DNA of 64,000 nt from Piliocolobus tephrosceles (taxonomy: Eukaryota; Chordata; Mammalia; Primates; Cercopithecidae): assembly GCF_002776525.5 (NCBI RefSeq), contig NC_045436.1, positions 48,045,365 to 48,109,364 on the forward strand, in the 5' to 3' direction. The position numbers and the translations under genes were made by a program. The notes under the pieces were generated by a model. It made no database searches. It was not told the origin of the DNA and saw nothing but the letters and a program-made list of their open reading frames with translations. Positions 56,666-64,000 of this stretch are shown piece after piece; positions within the stretch are counted from its first letter, which is position 1, and each line of letters opens with the position of its first letter.

Positions 56666-57875
56666 TCAGTCCTCAGCAACTTCCTAATGTAGACTGTATT
56701 ACCCTGATCAGCAAGCATTAGAAAGTCAGAGCATAGCTCTGCACCATAAAACATGGCCTGAGAGTGTTCAGACTGGAGATTTTTTGGCAATTTAACAACT
56801 CAATTAGATTAACTGGAGGGCCATTTCCCATTGACTGTGCACAAGCGGGCCTTTAAGAAAGCAAATGGAAGAGTAGGTGAATGACAATCAGTCCGTTTTG
56901 CTGCACAATCTACTGGCACAGGAGACCTTGAGGAAAGAGGCAAAATTTAGGTGAAGTATTCATCTGTCCCTGACCATCATTTACTGCATGGTGAGGCTAC
57001 CCCAGAGACAGCATATAAAGGCAGTGAAGAGAGGGAGGAGAAAATAATGCTGGCAAGAATGTACTAAATGCCAGGAGCTATAATAATCTGAAGAAAATTC
57101 TAATGTTTTCACTGCATTAATAGCTCTAGCACAGATTTTCCTTGAAAGTTTAAATGTCCAACTATAGGATAGATTTTGATATCTGTAGATGGTTTACATT
57201 TCCAGTGTTCCCAGTCACGGTGGGTAATAAAAATCTCCGTAAATATTTGTCGGTTTTATGTCACAAATTTCTACTACTCCAAAGTTCTATTTAGTTAGTA
57301 GTACTTGGCCACATCTTAAAGGATAACACAGATGTTTCGGTGTACTTTTCTGCTTTCATTTTTTGCTGTATTCAAAGAACATTCTATTCAAGAGGAATTC
57401 TCTACCTTTTAATAAGGTAGACACACTGTTTCTAAATCAGTCATTCAGCTTCACATTTCTGTGCTAATGCTTTGAGATGTAGAGTTCACATAAATGGATT
57501 TTATTTCTTTTTATCAGTGACATTCTCTTTTCTAAGAAATGAAAGAGAATGAGCAGAGCAGTGATTCATTACTTCCTGTGTGGAACATGCTAGGAATGGT
57601 CTCTAGGGTGTTTTTGAGCCATCTGGTTTGCTCAGTGTCCCAAGACATGTATCATGTGCTTTGTGTTTTTGTTGTTCTTATTTCTTGCTTTGAGGGGTTA
57701 CCTATACTTTGTTTTTTTTTGTTTGTTTTAAGTCCTATTTGAAAGACAGAGGGTTTCAAAAGGTGTAATCATCATTACAGGCCATTAGTAAAAATTCTCA
57801 TTGAATTTAATTATAACTAAATTTTACCTACCCCTTTGAAACAATACTATAAATAATTCCAAGTATTTGTTTGAT
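56666..57875. other. Unassigned intergenic sequence
   Basis: About 1.2 kb; no repeat or gene recognised. Confidence 0.5.
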
Positions 57876-58180
57876 TTTAATAATAACAATAACTAGGTAC
57901 TCTCCTAACTACCTTACATATGCTTCTCATGTTATCCTTGCAAATAACCTGATAAGAAAGGTTTGCAATCCCATTTGGTACACTATTTTGTTCATTGCTG
58001 TATGCTCAGTACTTTGTGCAGTGCCTTCCTGATATCTTTTGATAGATATTTGTTTCATAACTGAATGAATGATGAAACTAAGTCATGGGGAATTTAATTT
58101 CCCCAAGGGTTGTACAGCTAGTAAATCTGGTAGCAGAAATTCAAGCCCAGTTCTTTCTAAATTTAGAGCCTAAGAGGCAA
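57876..58180 (-). mobile_element. MIR split by an L2 end
   Basis: Reversed MIR at about 57876-57975 ('actaggtactctcctaacta', 'tcatgttatccttgcaaat') and again at 58076-58180 ('aagtcatggggaatttaatt', 'gttgtacagctagtaaatc'). The 100 bases between belong to an L2. Confidence 0.7.
57976..58075 (+). mobile_element. L2 3' end inside MIR
   Basis: 'ttttgttcattgctgtatgc', 'cagtactttgtgcagtgcc' and 'taactgaatgaatgatg' are the terminal 100 bases of L2 in sense orientation. Confidence 0.7.
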
Positions 58181-58489
58181 AACTGCCTGGAGTTAGTATG
58201 AACAGGAACAAAATATTACAATGTGCCTTGGTTAACCATTCCAGAATTTTGCAAGCCAAATTCTAAAGAAACATTTTTATTCCAATTGAAATTTTTCACA
58301 CTACCGTTGAAGCACTATTTCTTTTGTTCCTATAATAGTGTAAATGCAGAAATCTCATCTTCTATTACTTTTCACATCATGGTATATCTGAATACCAGGA
58401 GAGTTAAACTTAAGTTTCATAAATTGATGTATTTTAGTACAGGAATTTCCTTCCTAAAATAATCTTAGAGTGAATTATTTCTTGTACAA

Positions 58490-58642
58490 TAGAATCACAC
58501 AAAGGAGTTTTTAAAATTCCTGATGTTCAGGTTAGATCCCAGGCCAGTTAAATCAAAACTCCTGGGGATAAGGCTAAGGCATCAATATATTTCAAAGCTT
58601 CCCAGGTGATTTCAAAATAAGGCCAAGTGTGAGAACTAGTAT
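58490..58642 (+). mobile_element. MER5A (hAT-Charlie)
   Basis: 'gttcaggttagatcccaggc', 'aaatcaaaactcctgggga', 'gcttcccaggtgatttc' and 'ggccaagtgtgagaac' follow MER5A. The left terminus is decayed. Confidence 0.75.
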
Positions 58643-59677
58643 ATTCAAATAAAAAATAATTCTCTACGAATATCTCTTCTCAGCTAAATGCTGTATTTCC
58701 CTCACCCACTTCTTCCCCCAAAATAATCCCTTGTTTCCTGAGCCTTTTACCCTGAGTTGTAATTTTTTATTTCTATTATTTTGTTAGCTCTTTTGTAACT
58801 CTTTGCCAAATTCTTTGTATGTAGAAATGAATTAAAAGCAAAACTATATGAAAAGTCAGACATGTTTCATATGTTAACCAAGACTTATTTCTGATAGTTA
58901 TAGGCAGTGATACTATAATGCATAGGAAATGAACATGTTCTAAATTTAATTATTCAACTCACAGTAAAAAGTATGAATGATACAGAATTTCATGCAAATA
59001 TCATTTAATGTGAATCCTTTTCCTGCTCTGAGATCATGACAATAACTCTTTCATCAGAGAGACAGAGCTCACTAGTTGGAGTTCAAACCTACGTATTCAG
59101 TGTTACTTACAGTATATAATTGCCTCTGGCTCCAAAGAGCTATCTACACTCTTATTTATCAATTTAGTGCCATGCTAAGACATATTAGAATGGTTGATCT
59201 TATTTTAATTTTAGTCTTAACTTGGATTTTTAGACTCCGCCTACTCATTACAGTTACCATTTAAAATGCCAGAAAAAAAATCATTTTAAAGGAAAATCAC
59301 CTGAACTGCACCATTGGTTTACAATATAGAATGACAGCTCTGGAGCATATGATTGCCAGCTCTTCATGGCTGCATGAAAAGTTTCAACTTTTCCTAAACT
59401 CAAATTTAACACACTTGAAAAAGAAAAATACTTTTATTGTTTAGTCATGGCAGTCTAGTTTACGTACACACACAAACACACCACACAAATGCACACACCC
59501 CTAGACCAAAAACAAGGAAAAATGTTGTGTAAAATAGTTTCTTAGTGTTGAAAAGCTTACAATATAGTAAATAATTGCCAGCTCAAAACATATGAGAGAA
59601 AAAGAACCCAGAGAGGTAAAATGGACACTCAAAGCCCGCTTTGGTCCAGAAGTCCTTTACCCAGGATAAAATGAACT
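58643..59677. other. Unassigned intergenic sequence
   Basis: About 1 kb without a nameable repeat or gene. A short CA-rich tract is at 59464-59500. Confidence 0.5.
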
Positions 59678-60035
59678 TGCTATGAACTAAATGTCTGTGT
59701 TACCCCAAAGTCCATATGTTGAAATCTTATGCCCAATGTGATGGTATTAGGAGATGGTGCCTTTGGGAGATGCTTGGGTCATGAGGGTGGAGCTCTCCTG
59801 AATGGGATTAGGGCTCTTATAAAGGAGAACCCAGAGAGATCCCTAGTTCCTTCCACCATGAGGACACAGTGAAAAGACAATCATAAACCAGAAAGTGGTC
59901 CCTTACCAAACATCGATCTGCCACAGGCTTGACTCTGTACTTCAAGCCTCCAGAACTGTGAGCAATACATTTCTGTTGTTTATAAGCCACCCAGTCTATG
60001 GTACTTTGTTATAACATCCTGAAATGATTAAAACA
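59678..60035 (+). mobile_element. MLT1 solo LTR (MaLR)
   Basis: Starts 'tgctatgaactaaatgtctg' and ends 'gattaaaaca'. Inner landmarks are 'aatgtgatggtattaggag', 'ggtcatgagggtggagctc', 'accatgaggacacagtg', 'cctccagaactgtgagcaa' and 'ccacccagtctatggtac'. Flanks 'gaact' (59673-59677) and 'caact' (60036-60040) agree at 4 of 5 bases, fitting an old 5-bp duplication. Confidence 0.93.
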
Positions 60036-60249
60036 CAACTATAAAACTGAGCTATGATCTTGATAAGCTTGTAGAGTAAGGGGGCAGACATCTTAGTTAA
60101 GGGTCTTCTAAAGATAGAAAATGTAATAAGAAACCACTTACCTTAAAGCTGGCACCACAATACACCATACTTTCAGGGTAAGTTTGTACCGTAAATCACT
60201 ATACCTTCAGTGTAAGACAGAACTAGATCCACCAAACCACAGGAACTGC

Positions 60250-61040
60250 AGAAAATTTACATTGGCACCAAGCAGATCGGAGAGACTGTACATTAAGAAA
60301 ACTATCTTGAGATATTATAACCATGGCTGCTGTATCTGCAGCCCACATTATTCTTTTTAGTATTGTGTTCCAAGAAACCATAAACTATAAATTTAAAGTA
60401 GTATTGAACTAATAGAGCTCCTAAAAAGCTGAGAGAAACAAATGCTAATCATCTCTAGAGGAAGGGACATATATCCTAAGCCTCAAGGAATCCCCATAAA
60501 TATTTTTTTCAATTACAACGAGCAGCATACAATTGAAGATAAACAAGCATACAAGGAAATAAGTTGTGTACGCAATAAACAGCAGAAACAATAAGCAGAA
60601 CAAAATAAAGACTACAAATATTGCCATTAGCAGACATCTTACTAAAATGTTCACTATGCATGAAAGAAGAAAAAAGCTGAATGTGTGAAGCTACATGTGT
60701 GAGAGAAGAATATATCTGTAGCGACACAGAACATTTGGAAAGGAATCAAGAAAACTTTAAGAACTGAAAAATACATCACTGAAATGAAAAACCTCAATGG
60801 ATAGGTATGACGGTATATTGTAAAAACAGAAAAGATAATTAGTAGTGAATTTGAGGATAGGTTAAAAGAAAGTACCCATAAATTATAATGATGACACCAA
60901 AAAAGAAGAAAAAGAAAAAGAAATAGAGCAGAGTGGTGAAGAGATAGGAAGGAGAGAGTGGGAAAAGCCTTACGTACATCTTATTGTAATCTTGAAGAGG
61001 ATAAAATGGGGTATAGACAATATTTGAAGAAATAATGGAG
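60250..61040 (+). mobile_element. L1M ORF1 upstream/N-terminal region
   Basis: 'aagaactgaaaaatacatcac', 'gaaatgaaaaacctcaatgg', 'tgaggataggttaaaagaa' and 'tatttgaagaaataatggag' follow old L1M ORF1 sequence in sense orientation. It ends at 61040, exactly where the ERVL sequence begins. Confidence 0.65.
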
Positions 61041-64000
61041 TGTCCAGGGAAAGAGGATGACTGGTATCCACAGAATAGGTCATTCTATCTACCTGATTAT
61101 TAAACCTTCCTTTGCCAAGATCATCCATTGGTGAATATTCACATGGAACATAAATATCATGTTTTTCCCCATTCATAAAAATCTGTTCACTCACCTGTTG
61201 CCAAATTTCCATGTCACTATTTTTTTCAATTTTCCCATTATGTTCCTTGGTTCCAGACTATCCAGCCAAACCATTAGCCACAGTATGAAGCAATATTCAA
61301 TTGTATTTACAGTCATTTCTTCTTCTAAACTAAATGAACAACGACGTGCACTGCTTGAAGTTCTTTCTACTAGAAGAATTCCCCTTAACCATTGTCCAAG
61401 GATGTCTCAGAAGGGAGCTATAGTGCCACAGCTGTTCAATTTTGAATGGCACCTGCATATTGCACAGAACCATCTGTAAACCAAGTCCAAGTTTTTCTCT
61501 TTCTTAGTCAACTGATGGTAGGAAACTCCCCAAGAGATCACAGGTTTATGCTGGGTGACAGAAGATAATGTAACAGAAGCAAAGACTATGGGTATTTGTG
61601 TCACTGCATTGTGTAATTTATTTGTGCCTTCAGGGCTTACTCAAGCCCAATCTCATATATGTCGGTTGCGTTGGATGACGGAGTGCTGCTGTGCATGCCC
61701 ACCTTTATTGCTTGATGATTCAGATATAACTCAGTTCATGACAGACAGCTCAAGTTGCATGGTAACTTGGTGGCCTATGGTTAAATATTAGGCTACTAAG
61801 GCCCAGTAGTAGGCCAAAAGCTGTTTCTGAAGAAAAGAGTAGTTACCTAAAGAGGAATGGCAGTGCTTTTCCCCCAAATACTAAGAGTTTGTGCTGTGGT
61901 TCACTTACAAGGGCCCACTGAAGGCTTCAAACAGTCACTGACACTTTAAGCACCATTAGATCTGCTGGATCACGTGGCTCAAGTGACAAAGAAGCTTCTG
62001 TGGTGGTGTGGACTTGGTACAAATCCTTCTTTTACTCTGAGCCCCATTCAGAACTAGTAGCTTTTCTGGTTACTCATGAAATGGGCTGGAGTGTCAGATT
62101 TCATCCAAATGAGGAATATGTTGCCTCTAAAATGCAAATGGTCCCACTTTTTTTTTTTGGTTACAGATGGGGCTAGATACAACAACCTATTTTTCATCTT
62201 ACCTTCACCAAGGAGGGAGATCTCCACGTTGTCCACACTCCTCACTGGACCCCTAGAAATTTCATTGAAATAAAAAACTCCTGAGTTTTTGTCAGATTTA
62301 TTTCCTACCCTCTGACATGCAAATGTCCTATCAATCAGTGAAATCTAGTTTAGCTGCTACTTCTTGCTCACCAGTTTCAATCAGCATAATGCCATCAATG
62401 TAATAGACCAGTGTGATATTTTGTCCAAGAGAAAGATTACCAAGTTCCCTGAAAGTGACGTTATAATGTAGGGCTTAAGAGTTGATATTTCCTAACATAC
62501 AACAGTGAAGATGTATTGCTGGTTTTGCCAGCTGAAAGCAAATATTTTTCATACTCTTTACTAGAAGGTATGATAAAAAAAAAAAAAAATAGGTGTTGGT
62601 TAGATCAATAGCTGCATCCTAGGTTCCAAGAAATGTGTTAATTTGCTCAAGCCCTGAAGTCACATCTGAAACAACAGTTGCAACTGGAGTTACCATTTGG
62701 TTAAGATTGTAATTCATTGTAATTCTCCCCAAGATTCATCTGTTTTGTGCATGGCCCAATAAGTGAGTTGAACAGTGGTATGGTAGGATCACCAGCCCTC
62801 TCTCCTTCAAGTCTCAATCTCTGAAATCCCTCCAAGAATGCAGTATTGTTTCGGTTTATCATTTTCCTATGTAGGGACATGTCTACTGGCTTTGACTTTG
62901 TCCTTCTTATCATAAGGGCCCTCACTGCACTGGTCAAAGAACCAATTTGAGTATTCTATTAGTTGCTGTTTATGTATATTCCAATTATCCATTACAGATT
63001 TGCGGAAATAATCACTTTGGCAAGATGGATTTGGGGATTCACTTGGCCCACTAAGAGGTGGACCTGAGTTAAAACTCCGTTGATCATCAGACCTCTATAA
63101 GTTCCTACTCTGACTGGTGGAGCATGGTAACATTTTGCACTCCTGAAATTAGTGCTACTTCAGTGATAAACTGTCACATAATCCTCAAAATGTCTGATTA
63201 TTTCCTTTTCCACAGTGCACAATCACCTGGCAAAAGATTCCTTGGGGAACACCAAAATATATAAATACAAAATACATAAAATTTGGAAGTATAGTAGGAT
63301 TCCTTCTCAGGAAAACCCAGCTTCCCCTTCATTCAAGGAGTTCTGTAAACAGGCTCAAATATGACAATTAGTGAAAGGATATAGTTTTCTGTTTGGATGA
63401 TTCAAGTTAGACATCTTTTCAATTGACCTGGAACTTCTCTGCTTATATTGATCAAATAAGATTAGTAGACAGCCTATTTATTTCACTTGTAGGAACACCA
63501 ATCATCAATTATCCATTGCCATAGGTCTGTGTGAATCGAATTATTCTGATTTCTGCTTTGACTCTGCTGTTCATTATGGTAACCATGCCCACCTTGTCTT
63601 TAGTGATTAAATGCCATCATTTGGCACCTGCTACTCCAGAATTCAATTATTCCCATTGCATTTAAGGATCCAAGTTCAGTGTCAGCAGTTCTTACTTTAA
63701 TTTCTTACCTACAGAGAAGACTGACCATAGAACTCTTCGAGGGCATAGGGTTCTCCTCTAAATTTGTTCTTCACCATCTTGAACTCTGTGTCCTTCTAGG
63801 GTCAATGATTAAATCTTAATTTAAGTCCACTATATCATTTCAATTTTCTTAAGCCTTTTGATATAACATTTCACAGTATCTTGAGGCAGTTCTGGCACCT
63901 AGTGTAGGCTATCTTTTGGTCCACATTGCAGCCCTCCAGTCAAATGGTCAGGGCCCTTTTCAAACTATCAAGCTACAATGTTGAATCTAGAATGCTTTCT
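61041..64000 (-). mobile_element. ERVL internal region (decayed pol), open at the window end
   Basis: An old class III endogenous retrovirus copy on the minus strand. The RNase H and linker region is at about 61041-61600; the residue run Phe-Asn-Asn-Gln-Val-Asp-Arg-Met is visible near 61090-61115. The reverse transcriptase is at about 62000-63000, where the catalytic Tyr-Ile-Asp-Asp box reads Tyr-Ile-Asp-Gly (codons at 62391-62402). The region to 64000 lies upstream of it in pol/pro. Integrase is absent on the left, where the element stops against L1M. Many stops and shifts; two A/T-runs (62149-62158, 62576-62589) have expanded. It cannot encode a protein. Confidence 0.8.

Noticed and set aside
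1..64000. CRISPR arrays, operons, riboswitches, attachment sites or prophage
   Set aside because: The window is primate nuclear DNA; no spaced identical repeats or bacterial-type gene clusters exist. I also looked for tRNA and U6-type small RNA copies and saw none, though a covariance-model scan would be needed to exclude decayed ones.

Overview
The window is nuclear DNA of an Old World monkey (Cercopithecidae such as macaque or baboon; genus not resolved). It holds Alu (J, S and Y), L1 from ancient L1M to younger L1P-like copies, MIR, L2, MER20, MER5A, MADE1, Tigger, Charlie, MLT1 and ERVL. The Alu at 37280-37587 carries the base changes I associate with the monkey AluYR subfamilies rather than human AluY. 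All family names come from memory of consensus sequences, not from a database search.

No protein-coding gene, functional RNA gene, CpG island or CRISPR array can be supported. The longest open frame is 132 codons and none looks like a conserved protein. This is AT-rich, gene-poor, LINE-dense intergenic or deep intronic DNA.

Layout. 1-93 is an AAGG microsatellite with a 10-base N gap. 600-2660 holds MIR, MER20 and old minus-strand L1. 2741-7978 is a Charlie1-like hAT transposon with both ends, split by an LTR-like block, a Tigger/MER2-like element that itself holds a solo ERV1 LTR, an Alu and a copy of a nearby segment. 8-13 kb is mostly unique sequence with L2, MADE1, MIR and AluY. 13.37-16.2 kb is a 5'-inverted (twin-primed) L1. 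16.4-24.6 kb has Alus, MIR, L2, a hAT element with a perfect target-site duplication, and a 216-bp direct duplication (19909 and 21526). 24.6-31.7 kb is two minus-strand L1s; the second contains a near full-length Tigger1 with two Alus in it. 33.8-38.15 kb is another minus-strand L1 carrying the AluYR. 41.36-42.95 kb is a second 5'-inverted L1 overlapping a 197-bp tandem duplication. 43-47 kb is mostly unassigned. 47.7-51.4 kb has AluJ, L1M, MLT1 and a third 5'-inverted L1. 51.4-60 kb is MIR, L1, MLT1, L2 and MER5A in unique DNA. 60.25-61.04 kb is old L1, and from 61.04 kb to the window end lies a decayed minus-strand ERVL pol region.

The most useful signals are structural: dated nests of elements, three twin-primed L1s in one window, and four direct local duplications (separations from 0.2 to 1.6 kb), one of which repeats an exon-like cassette.
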